Source of the DNA: Ilyonectria destructans
Lineage: Eukaryota; Ascomycota; Sordariomycetes; Hypocreales; Nectriaceae
Direction: 5' to 3'
Assembly: GCA_020740775.1 (NCBI GenBank)
Contig: JAHEWK010000003.1
Location: forward strand, 3,472,001-3,536,000
Length of the DNA stretch: 64,000 bases
Shown: positions 1-11,440 of the stretch, piece by piece
Numbering within the stretch: position 1 is the stretch's first letter
Layout: each line of letters begins with the position of its first letter
Position numbers and translations under genes: made by a program
The notes under the pieces: generated by a model
What the model was told of the DNA's origin: nothing
Seen by the model: the letters and a program-made list of their open reading frames with translations, nothing else
Databases searched by the model: none

Positions 1-2962
1 ATTGACGCTGCTGTCCAAACGTCGTCTGGTTCGGCGGTGGCGACGCGGGACCTCGCATCGCGTTCATGCCAAAGGACGTCTGGTTAGGAGGCGGAGACGT
101 CGGCCCTGGCGTCCGCCCATATTGGCTGGGGTTGTAAGCGGGTTGTGCATAGGCTGCGCCAGGCGGCGGGCTAAACGACTGCGTTGTCTGCTGACCAGGG
201 AAGCCCTGGTAGGTCTGTTGCTGCGACATCGTCTGTTGGTTGGCGGGAGGAGAGTTGGGGACCTGGTATTGTCCTTGAAAGTTGGTCGACGGGTATCGAG
301 GCGCTTGTCCCGACTGGAAAAGCGGCGTCGGCGTCGGCCGGTTTGATGAGGGTTGTGGTGATGACTTTGCCGGATCCATCGACATCCTTTCCATCAGCCC
401 CCGCAGCCGCTCTCGCTCCATCTCGGCGTGTGAGTTCTTGCTGGACGAACGCTCCTGTTCAATCTGGCCCAGGAGTTGCGCCCCCTCCGACCTGCGGTTG
501 TTGACAAATGTCTCGACATTCTTTTCCAAGCTCTCCACCGTCTCCCGCATCTCTGCGTACCAGTTCTTGGCGCTCTGCAGTCCAGCTTCCAGATCAAGAA
601 ACTCCTGGTACGCTCGCTTATACTTGTTGATAACAGTCGATCGGTGTCTCTGAATGTTTTCGTATTTGCTCTGCTCCGACTGAACCCTCTTATCTTGCAG
701 GAGCTTGTTGAACGACGAAGTCAGCTCCTTCATCAGGCTAGACTGCTTGTGATTGGCCTGCAAGAGTCGGTTCTGGTGAGGTCGGAACTTTTCCAGCTCT
801 TGCTCGAACAACTGCGTCTCATAGTTTGATATCGACTTCTTGTTGAGAATCAAAATTTGAGAGATATCATCGTTGTGGGCCTAAAATGGTCAATATGACA
901 GAACTCGACCTTCGTGGTTGCAGGTACCGTTCACTCACCTTTTCTTTCAAGTCCTTCAGCACTTGATTCCGCTCTCGCTTAATAAGGTTGAGCTTCTTCA
1001 GAATATCCTCTACCTTGTTGATCTGGTCCACAACACTTGGCCCTTCCTCAAAGTCGGTATCCAGGAGGTTGGTCTCGCCACCCGCAGGGCTAGCGGTGTT
1101 GCTGCCCCTTTCCCGTGCTTGAGCTACAGATCTCTGGAACAGTTGGTCAACCCCACCCGTTTGGGCGGCTCGCCTCATCTCATCAAAGTCGCGCTCATTT
1201 TGGCGGAGCTTGGTCGCCAGCTGGTTATCGCTTCTTGACGCTTCGTCCAGCGCATCTCGATAGTTTCGGATATCCCCTCGCAGAGTCGTCGTCAATCTCG
1301 AGCTAGGTTGTTGCGTCCATTCGCCCTCATACTTGGATCGCATCTTCTCACATACCCCTTCTTCCATGTCCAGTGACTTGGTGCCTTTTTCTAGGATAGA
1401 GAGAATCGATTCTTTCTCAGTCCTTAGGAAGTCAAAGATGGACACCGGGTTCTCGTGGTCGGAAACGTCGTCACACCATTGTCGGAAGTCCTCGTCGGGG
1501 AGGATATCCTGGTCAAAGCCGCCCTTCAACACTTGCAGTGCCCCAGGTAGCCTGAGGTAATCCAGGCTCGCTGCCATCTCGCCGTTGGCAGTGTCGACTC
1601 TCTCCGTCTCGGCTCTAACTAGTTTTGCCTTCTCTTCGTCATACAAGCTTGCCGACTCGGTTACCGAGAACGGAACAATCTTGGCGAAGAGATCGGGGCC
1701 AGTGATGCGTTGGATATCTTGCCCAGCGTATAACTCGCTAACGGGGATTGGCTTCGCAGCAGGTAGCTTGGCAACTGGCTCCAGGGTAGCCTCTGCAGGT
1801 ACCGTTTGGTGATAAATATAGTCATTATCCTTCACCAATTCCTCCAACTTGCGTTGGACCGTAGTGTAATGTCGCTTGGCCAATTCCTGAAGTAGCCCAC
1901 CGCATTCAGCATTAAGGTTAGAGCTAGGGGGAACCGAGCTCGGGAAGTTTCTCGCAACACGGTCAGCTTCCTTCGCCTGGACCTCAGCGACCTGCAGGCG
2001 GCCGACCGCGGTACCATGCTGGTTGGCATCATCGTCCGCAAGAGCTTGGTAGTACTGGGCCATCGAGTTCATAAGGTTGGTTTTGATCTGCAGAATGTCA
2101 GTTCAATGTTAAAGCAAAATCATACCAGGGCGCGTAGCTCCCAGGGAGCGTCAGGGGATAGGGATTTACCTGGACAAACATGACCCAAACTTTCTCGAAA
2201 ATTGCCTTGTTAACGTTCTCTTGGACGCCTTCAAGCGCTTGCCCGTAGAGATAACCGGCTTGCGAGGCCAGCTTTGCGAGCAAGCCAATCTTCTTCTTGT
2301 CGGCAATCTGCTTCTCGAGAAAGACTTCCTGAGCTTGCGCAAGCATAATATGGATGAGGGCCTTGACAGTTTCTCTGCTCAGGTCAGACGAGGGCGCATG
2401 AAGAAAGTTTTCGTTGATGTAGGTGAACATGCCGGCCGAGGCCTGGAATGAATGGTAGGCGGTCTTGAGGGCTGATTCCTCGGCACGGTCTTGAAAGGCG
2501 GCATGGCAGGAAAGGACGGCGGAGATGTTGAAGATGATGGAGGCTTTCTCGAAGGCGAGGGAGTATTGCGCCGTGGACTTGTGGGTAAAGGCATCGAACC
2601 TGCATAGCGGCCAAGAATTAGTATCAGCTAGTCCGAGCAGGGGAAGCTCCCACGCAGCGTGGGGTGAGCAAGTGAGCAACGCACCATGTAAATGAGATCT
2701 TGATATGTTGCTCATCAACAGGGAAGCGCAAGTCGAGGAGCTCAAGCTGGCCATAGTATCGGTAGAGCATATCCCTCCCAGAAGTACTGTCCTTGCCGGC
2801 CCCCCTCATATCCTGCCTCAGGCGGTTGAGCGTCGCACATTCCTCGGCATAACGCTCAGGGTCGTCGCCATAGGTATCGCGGATGTAAGACTTAAGTGGC
2901 GCGACCCAGTCGATCTCGTTGGTGGCCTTGAGAGGCACGGAGATCATGGGGGATTGCGACAT
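1..2962 (-). CDS. bro1: BRO1-domain ESCRT-associated protein, 3' end cut by window edge
   Basis: Acts at the endosome: Bro1 proteins bind ESCRT-III, stabilise it and recruit the deubiquitinase Doa4 during cargo sorting into multivesicular bodies. Exons on the minus strand are 2962-2685, 2599-2170, 2087-939 and 880-<1; all joints keep the frame, giving at least 912 residues of an expected 950-1000. The N-terminal BRO1 domain (about residues 5-390) is strongly conserved, including ATLNRLRQDMRGAG and SFTWFDAFTHK across the first intron. A helical V-domain-like region follows, then a Pro/Gln-rich tail with a repeated SPPPNQT(S/T)FG motif running off the window. The ATG at 2962 (MSQSPMISVPLK) was chosen because homology starts there; an upstream in-frame codon at 3019 is less likely. 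The paralogue PalA/Rim20 is the main alternative, but the tail and the domain sequence fit Bro1 better. Confidence 0.9.
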
Positions 2963-5900
2963 GGTGGGCGACGGCTGTGCGACGGCGTCGGCGGCGGGCT
3001 GGAAACGAAGCTGGCTCAAGGGCGGATTGGAAGCCCGATGTATCGTGGGCCGCCAGCCAGGGGCATGCGGCGTGCGTAGACGCGGCGGACAGAGGACGGA
3101 CGGATGCAGCGGCGGGTTCGACGTCGGGGCGCCGGTTGGCGGGATGTGAGGACAAGCGGTCGCCTGCGATGCGGCCTGGTCTGGTGGCTCTCTTTAACGT
3201 CAACGTGCGTTGGGGCGGAGGAACGAGCGAAGCGAGGGCGGGTCGACGGGAGGTGTTTTGGGGGCTACGGCGGGGGAGGAGGTCGGAGCACTGCAGATGT
3301 CGATCTCGGGGCGGATGAGCAGCTGAGCAGCTGAGCAGCACGCACTGCAGCGCTGCGGGAGGCGGGAGGCTGGAGGCGAGAGAGATGGCCGGGTTTGACA
3401 GTGTCAGGGGTCGAGACCAAATGCCCAGAGCGAGCGAGGTCAAAGGAGGACGTAAGGTAGAGAGAGGTCAGGTAGAGAGAAGTAAGTAGGTCGATGTCGA
3501 GGTCCAAGAGGAGCGGGGTCCGAGTGTAACCAGGTTGGCGGGCAGCGGTGACGAAATGGGCAGCACCCTAGCGGCGCGATACAGGTGGATAATTAGCGGG
3601 CAAGATGGGGACGGACGCTGGACAAACGACAATAGACGCAACTGGACAACGCACGATGGCAGCGAACACGAAACAGCCAGGAACTGGACAGAGGGGCAGG
3701 TTCGTCAGAGAGAGACGTTTGGTTTGGGTTCTGACACACCCTCGCCCTCGTGAGATCAAACCAGGCCTTCACTGGCTGGCCAGCAGCAGACGGGACCTCG
3801 ACGCCTGTAGCCGCTGGCTCGAGAAGCTCCCGCCGTAGATGCCCAGCGGGTAAAGAGCTCACTAAACAGGTGCCTGACTACCACCCCGGCGCATGGAGGT
3901 GTTCGGCTGGCCATCCCGCTCCCTCCAAACGATCCAGAGCTGTGCATGTGCCGCTGTAAGGCACCTTAGGTACCTTGCACATGCATGTTAGGCTCTGGCC
4001 GGCTGTCCTCTAGGTTGCTTGGAGGCTACTCTGCCAATCCATGCTGCCGTGGGATGCTGTGCAGTGGTGCCGTGGTGCTGTGGCTCCTCCGTCTAGACCA
4101 GCCGAAGCACCCACCCAGCACACGAGCCAGTAAAGTCACTGAGGAAGTCGCTGAGGGGTCCTGTGGCGACGCCGTCCCTTGTCTTAACCGCCCACTCCAC
4201 AGCGCCGTCTTTCTTCCACAGTCATCGACTCCTTCACACCGATACTGATGCCACATCGTCACCCTCACCGTCATGTCGGTTGCCCTGCATCGCAACTGGG
4301 GCTTTGTACAACAATGTGTACAGCAATGTGTACACCTCATTGTCTCTGCATGCACAGCCAGCTACGTGGACTCTGTACGCAGGCGTGAGCTGGACTTGCG
4401 GTCTCAAAGGATCTATGTTGAAAATAGATCAAGATCCATAAGGGGAGCATGCCGCGTCACAATCTCCAGGCATCTATCTATCTCAGAGGCTTAGAGCAAA
4501 GCCTCAATTACACGAATCACAGCCCCCGCACGTCAGCCAGTGCCATCGTCACATTCCCTCCAAATCCATCATCGTCGCCGCCTCTTCCCTCGACTTCGCC
4601 GCCCACAGCGCCCCTCCGTTACCCGCCGCCGAGCAAGGAACTTGGCCGATGCTATACCCCCCGTCGCTGGCCTTTCAGCCCTCTCATCTTTTCGTCCGCT
4701 TTCATCCACCATCCGTCACGCTTATTAGTAGGGCCATGTAGTGTCCCCAGACTATGCTTAGGCTCCTGTACGTCTGAACGCTGTGGCGCTTCCCGTCAAG
4801 TCCAATTCCGTGTCCTGCAGCACACCACGCGGCGAATGACGAGCATTGATGGCTCGACCACCGCTGCACTCGCCCGACGGTAAGGCAAATAAGGTAAGCT
4901 CTCCGTCGAGATAAACGAGCCCTGTCCCTGACCGCTGGGTTCTAGCCCAGTTTCTCAAAGTCTTTGTGAGCCAAGCAAGGGCCGCTGATTTGGCCAGCCG
5001 CTCTAAGCGCCCAGACGAGCTGCGCTACCCTAAAACCCCGTACAACCAACAGGCGGGTAGCTTCAGGCTTGGAGCCGTTGGTGACGCCAGTGTGAAACAC
5101 TGGCCGAGTGGCTATTTCGTATAGCGCCATGTCTCAGTTCAAGTCTCATGTCATTGGAGGTGAAAACGTTGATTCGAATAACGATTCCCTCTGAACTGAG
5201 CTAGCCTTGTGAGACATTCTCGGCAATTGTTTCTTTCATACTCCCCGTCCTCTCACCTACCAGCCGAAGAATACAATAAAAGACATGCCAATCATGTTGA
5301 AGGCTTACCATACTCCAGGAGATTGACTCCAAGCATTGGTCGACGAGACGCCACAAGCGGACCTAGACCTCGGCCGAGACCAAAGCAGAAGCTATGCCCG
5401 TTGTTGAACAACATGCAGAGTGATACGAAACTATAGCCCTCGACCTAATATCAGATCTCCTCACAAGCCGGGAGAACCCCCGACACGCCATTCACTACAC
5501 AGAAAATCACACACGATGCCACTCACCAAACCACTAAACTCTAGTTTCCCCTCCTCATGCGGGTGACATCGCTCTCACATGCCCGTTCCCGTCGCCCATT
5601 GGTCCGCCATTCACACTCGGCAAACATGGGGGCTTCTGAAAATCCCAGACCACGCGCGGCCCGCTCTGCAGGGGCCCTGGTTGACCGGCCCTCTCTTGTC
5701 GTCCCCTCTCAGATCGGCGCCCGCGGCCGGTTCTGCGGCCCATCTGTGCCTCGAGGGGGCGGGATCTTTCCTGTCTTGCGAGTGCGCATGGGGGCCGTGG
5801 GGACAAGGCCGCTGACATACATATATCACCCAACAACGTCGGACGCGCCGTGAGATAAGATGGCATGGTGGAACATGTGTCTGGTCACAAGAGCGACTGT

Positions 5901-6321
5901 GAACGTGACATCGTGAGATGATCTTCTTGTCGTCTCGGCCTCTACGGACGGGACCTCTCGAGTGACAGACAAGACGATACGATGCCAATGCGGGAATCGA
6001 CCGAGGCGAGTCGTATCAGCCCATTCCCAGCCAGCCACTAAGACGCATTGTCACACCGCAAAGATATGGCTAAAAAGCTGGTGATGTGATTAGGAGCTGA
6101 CTACCCCATAGTAGCCTGCTTCAGTTTACTGATTTGCTCATCGTCCGTATCGCTGGAGATCCGTCCATTCCATCACGTCCCTCTGACCAATGACCAGATC
6201 ATCGCACTACTGCCGCATTATGGTATCCATCCACTCCAAACCCCTTGACCTCACCCCAAATCACAGATTCCAGAACTGTCGCTGCCGTCGTTGGATTCCC
6301 AATCCATTCCTGCCCTCCCAA
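2963..6321. other. Intergenic region between bro1 promoter and phospholipase D 3' end
   Basis: No convincing coding region in 3.36 kb. The first 500 bases should hold the bro1 promoter and leader; they are G/A-rich on the plus strand with short direct repeats (GAGCAGCT around 3318-3340 and AGGTAGAGAGA around 3454-3480). Around 4925-5160 there are two stretches that resemble worn tRNA genes (see findings). Open frames here are short, lack homology that I recognise and show no splice-joined continuation. Confidence 0.6.
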
Positions 6322-9133
6322 TCAAGTGAAGACGCTCTCGGTAAACGCGTTGACCTGCAGTCCGCGTTCGGCCATCTCGGCGTCCTTCAAGAAATCCAGC
6401 GGGAACCACACCAGGTGGCCCCTGATCTGGTCGAGCTTCTTGCGCGCGTCCTCGGGGGGCATGAACTGGTCGAAGATGTGCCCCGGCTTGACGCCCCGAG
6501 GGGGAAGGAACCGGTCGTAGTCCTCAAACGTTTTGACTGCGCGGGACCGTTAGCAAAAAATCAAATCATCGGCTTCAAGGCCTGAGTGAGAACGGAGATG
6601 CTTACTGTGGTTGTCGGGATCTGCGTGGAACAAGTGCCTGAAGACCTCGGTGTTCTTGTCTGCCTGGCCCGTCCACTTCGCCCAGAGCTCGTCGCAGAGC
6701 GGATCCTCTGTAAACTTCCAGCTCGCGTCCTGGTCGTGGATGTCGTTGTTCGGGTTCACAGACGGCGGCAGGGCGTTGATGTCGTCCTTGGCGTCGAAGT
6801 GCTGCGGGCCCAGAAGTCCCATGTGCTCTCGCCACAGGTACCGGCGCAGCGTAGCCGCGTGGTATCCGGCCTCGTACGGCTGGCCGTCCATCATGATCCC
6901 GATCTTGCGCGTGTCCTCCATGACGATGCTCAGTTCACTGTCGTGGTCGCCCTCTTGGCTACGGTCGTTGAGGTTGCTCGATCCGCACACGACGTATCGG
7001 TCGTCGACGATGAGCAGCTTAGCGTGGATGTAAAGCTCCTCCTGAATCCAGTTCTTCAACTCCGACTGGGGGTCCTCTTCAAACCAGACCTCGTCAGACA
7101 CTGGGCCTGATCCAGCCATTGCGTGGTGAGCAACGGACGCGGTCGTCTTGAGTTCCTCCTTGGGCATGGCCTCTTCGAATATCCTTCGCGCCTCCATGAC
7201 GTTCTTGATAGACTCATCCAGCGCCTTCTTATCCATTTTGCCGCGCATATGCTCATCCGCTTCATCATCGGCCGGATCATATGTTCCGTGAATGCCCTCG
7301 CTCATAATCTCTTCCGCCTCGGCGCGTTGGACCTGCCGGTAGCTGATTCCCGTCTTCTTCTCCGTCTCTGTGATTCCGGGAGTCTTGTTCAGACGGTCAT
7401 ACGACCGTAGGTTGAAGAAAAAGATGTGGTTGTTAGGATCCACGCCCTGGGCCCGGCACTGCTCAAAGATCGAGTGCTCGCCCCTGCAGATGGACTTGTA
7501 CTGGTAGTCCATGATCGCCCTGGTGCCAGCTGCCGCGTCGTCTCTCAAGTCTCCGGCAAATCCAGGAATCGCAGGAATAAGCACAATCACTCTGAACTTT
7601 CTGTTCTCCTTGCCGGCGCGAACCACAGCCTCAACGATGGCGCTGCCGATGGTGTTGCGGATTGGGCCCTGCTGATCTCCGGTGGCGGTGATGAAGAATT
7701 GGTTCTCGATATAGACGTAGTGCTGGGCTTTTCGAATGATGTCGATATAAGCGTTCTGGATGGAATGCTCCTTAAGGATACCGCTGGACCAGTCTGCACT
7801 CGATCGCACAATCTGTGCCTTTACCGTGCCACGATTATCGAGGTTCTTCGTCGCCAGTGGCGTCAACGGGTGTTGGACATAGTCTCCAACTGGGTGCTTG
7901 GGACGCTGGACACCGACAAGATCCTCGTCCGCGCCTTCTCGGCCCTCCAGTATGATCCAGTCGAACCGTTCGTCACGCTTGTACTTGTCGCGCTTGATGA
8001 AGTTCCAACGCAGTACAAAGTGCTCCGCGATGTCGTAGACCGCGGGACCGATCACTGCCATTGCTACGTCGTGCCACGGCATTCGTCCGGAGTCTGCCTT
8101 GCTCAACTCGTTTTGGTCCCATTCTTGAACTTGTTGGAAGTCCATAATTCTGCGATGATGATTAGTCCAAGAGCCCAGATGAATCGAAACAGCGAAGTAG
8201 ATAACCAATGAAAGACAGCAGAATTCGATTGAACATACCTGTTGTTATTGAAATCCTGGCCTGGGAAAATCTCCTCTCTGACACCTTCCGGGTGGACGTC
8301 TGAAAGTGGGTGTTGGTGGGCATCCCATCGTCCAAAACAGAGGTCGAGACCGCCGATAAAGGCCATGGCATAATCGACCACAATGAACTTTTCGTGGTGC
8401 GCCCAGTACACAGTGACATCTGCAAGGTTCTCAAAGGGATTGTGATCCGGGTGTCGGATCACCCGGATGTTCCCATAGCCAGGGCTTCCCTTGGGACACA
8501 GTCCGTTGAGCGCATGCTTGGAATGTGCCGAGTTGCAGGTCAAGGCCTGCTCGACCTCCTTGTATACGCTGACGTAGATTTTGACTCCTTCCTCGGCCTT
8601 TTTCTTCAGGAGCTTGTCCAAGCGGTACTCTTGCTCGTAGTAAGGTGGACGGCGTAGGAACAGCTCAGGGGACAGCCACCAGTCGGTGATGTAGATGGAC
8701 TCCTTGGCCTGCTCGAGGGCGACGGAAACGGCCCAAAAGTAGTCGCGGCCATCCACATACCACTTCACAATGTTGCCCTCACGCTCGGGGAAGTAGGAGT
8801 TGTATCGGTTCGCCTCGGAGATCTTGGTGCGCTTGGCGTCGCAAGCCTGCTCGTGTTCCTCGTCGTGCCGATGATTGTGATTTACGATATTGGCTAGTTT
8901 CCCCAGTTTGTGCCTTGACTGCTGTTAGCAAAAGAAGGTAATTGAAGATGTCATCCTCGTTCAACATCCTCGATAGAGGATATGCGTACGAGGTGGACGT
9001 AGACTAACTTTTGGTGGATCAAGTGGACCTTGGCATCTTCGAGCTTCGTGTTTTCCAACTTGTCCTTGAGACCGTCGATCATCTTACTGAAGCCGAACCT
9101 GCTGCTGCTGCCAGCATCCTTCTTGTCCGCCAT
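6322..9133 (-). CDS. Phospholipase D, short fungal type without PX/PH domains
   Basis: Hydrolyses phosphatidylcholine-type lipids to phosphatidic acid. Exons 9133-9009, 8913-8239, 8149-6606 and 6536-6322 encode 852 residues. Both HKD catalytic motifs are present: HHEKFIVVD (catalytic His about 215) in exon 2 and HAKLLIVDD (His about 642) in exon 3, each in the HxKxxxxD form. PLD signatures around them are intact, such as WWLSPELFLRRPP, YIENQFFI and CGSSNLNDRS. There is no signal peptide and no PX or PH domain before the first HKD motif; a short charged helical N terminus takes their place, so membrane targeting must differ from Spo14-type enzymes. The first intron acceptor (after TCAAG, position 8914) is the only one that keeps the frame. 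The promoter is shared with the divergent glycolipid transfer protein gene. Confidence 0.9.
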
Positions 9134-10641
9134 GATGAGCAGCGTGATTTACACTGACGTCGAACTGACGGGGGATTTAGGGTTTTCAGGGTCGTGGGGT
9201 ATCCCGGTGGCGAGACGGGGAAATGATTTTCGAGGAAGAGACGGGAGGAGCGAAAGGCAGGGACGGGTGGGCCTTAAGATAGTAATGGGTCTGGGTTCTG
9301 GGCGAGGGTTCTGGGCGAATCTTGGCGACGAAAAGAGGCGGCCTCACACGACATGGACCGGAAAAAGCGGCACATGTGAGACGCAAGAGGAAATACGGCG
9401 GACGATGTCATCGGTTGGTGGGAGCTGAGAAGCTGTCGCCAAGACCTCAAGCAGGATCTGTGTGTACGACAGAGCGGGGGTTTTCTTGGGGCATTCTTGG
9501 GACTTGGGTTTCGTCATGTTCGTGGCTTGCGAGCTAGAGGGAAAGTCCAGGGTGCTCCCAGTCCCTGCGACCACCGACGGGCACTGTAATTAGGACTGAC
9601 GCGCTTCGGATCGTCAGCCTGCAGCGGAAAGTAAGGCCAGCCGTGGGACCACGTCCCCCTCATAGGCCACGCGGAGGGCTGCATTTCTGGGCAGAGGCTG
9701 GGTTAAGGTCTGGAGGGGTCCATTGGCGCTCCCAGAGCTGTTGAATGGTTTCTGCCGCCTCTCGTGGTTGAATAGGCCTCATTGCTATTCAGCCAAGTTC
9801 ACTGCATCGCAGATATCTCATCGTGTCCCTGATGCGCCGCGATTGTTGGTTGGGTGGCTTGCAACTCGACGGGTCATGACGTCACGATGAGTTCCGGAGC
9901 CCGCCTTTGTGTGACAGCGGGGTGTCGATCTTCCACAAACCCAAGGTAAAATGTTGTTTCGCATATCCAGGCACCAAACAATTCTTATTATTGCTGCCCT
10001 TGTTCATTAAGATGATTGAACCTTGGAAATCCCCTGCCAGACCCCCAGTTGACGCAAGCTCGCTGGACTGACTTTAGCTGAGGGCATCGGATTGAAGCTG
10101 GAAGTCTTAGGTAAGAGAATAAGATTGAGGACTGCAGATGAGCAAAGCAAGGGATGAGGCGGCGAGTAAAAGGTGCGTCACGAAGGTTACGACAAGTCAC
10201 GGCGACAACCACCGAGCTCTTGGCAACGGACAATGGGCAGACAAAGCTAGCCATCTGTCTGTACGAAGCTCTGCTGGGGCCGTTCTGTTGAGCTGAGCGG
10301 TGAAGCTCCATCTCAGCTTGCGTTGCCCCTCGTAAATACAGCACGCACTCGTACCATCCCCGCCCCCAAATCACGCTGAGTGGGGTTCGCGACCCCTTAT
10401 CGGAGCTTGATAGTTCCGGGCCGTCCTAACACAGTGCTGCATGAGCTGTCCGGGGCCGATATGCGCCCAAGCTCTTATCGATCTGCACTGTGCTGCAGGC
10501 GGTGCCCCTCCTTGGGCTGCCCCCTCGATTCGAGCTGTTACTCCAAGGGGACAGCTTGACCGCTACCGCTCTGTTCTTCTACTCAACTCATCCACCATCC
10601 TCTTTGCTCTGTACACTCGTCCTCACCATCAATCGCTCATC
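9134..10641. promoter_or_regulatory. Divergent promoter region, phospholipase D / glycolipid transfer protein
   Basis: 1.5 kb between two start codons on opposite strands, so it must contain both promoters. The last 70 bases before the ATG at 10642 are rich in C and T with little G (about 10573-10630), a leader composition common in well-expressed fungal genes. No coding region was seen. Confidence 0.5.
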
Positions 10642-11440
10642 ATGTCCGCTCCTGCTTACCCCGCCGGTGGCACTCTTGTGCAGACCTTCAAGCGCTCCTT
10701 CACTGACGTCCCCGTCGACGCCTCCAATGCCGTCTCTACCACCGAGTTGCTCGAGGCTGCTGAGGCCCTGACCACCATGTTCGGTATGTTCCTCCACAGA
10801 GACCCCATACCATATTTAGCTGGCTCTAATGTCATCATCTAGATGTTCTCGGCTCCGTTGCCTTTTCTCCCGTCAAGAAGGATATCCTCTCCAACGTTGC
10901 GGTTTGTTCTCCCACCCAATCCCACCTCCTTTGAGACCAGGCCTCTGACCGATCCCTCCCCGTCTATAGAAGCTCCGTACCCAGCAGGAGGCTGCCCCCG
11001 CCGAGTCCACTACCATCCAGGACCTGGTCCGAAACGAGCTCAAGGGCAAGAAGCACACTGCTACCGAGGGTGGTGTCTGGCTTGTGCGGTAGGTCCTCCG
11101 AAGCCCCTTTTCGGTGTCAGCTGTGCTAATACGTGCCATCAACAGAGGTCTCGACTTCACCGCCAAGGCCCTCTCCCGCAACATTGCTACTCCCTCTGAG
11201 GAGCTTGCGGATTCCTTCCGTGCTGCCTACGGAGAGACCCTGAAGCCCCACCACAACTTCCTCGTCAAGCCTATCTTCGGCGCCGCCATGTCCGCCTGCC
11301 CGTACCGTACTGACTTCTACACCAAGCTCGGTGAGACCCCTGAGCTCGTCACCCAGGAGCTCCAGGTCTACCTCGACGCTCTTACCAAGATTGTCGCCAT
11401 CTTGTCTGAGTTCTTCGGCAGCAAGGAGGCCAAGTGGTAA
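10642..11440 (+). CDS. Glycolipid transfer protein, HET-C2 family
   Basis: A cytosolic protein of the GLTP fold that carries glycosylated sphingolipids between membranes. Exons 10642-10783, 10843-10901, 10970-11088 and 11146-11440 give 204 residues, close to the usual length for the family. The sugar-headgroup site known from GLTP proteins is visible as Asp61, Asn65, Lys68 (DILSNVAK), Trp104 (GGVWLVRG) and a His at 142/143 (KPHHNF). The closest named relative I recognise is Podospora HET-C2, sharing the stretch DVLGSVAFSPVKKDIL and the end SKEAKW. In Podospora alleles of that gene control heterokaryon incompatibility; whether that holds here cannot be told from one allele. The ATG at 10642 was chosen since the upstream in-frame codons lie in a leader-like C/T-rich stretch. 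Confidence 0.92.
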
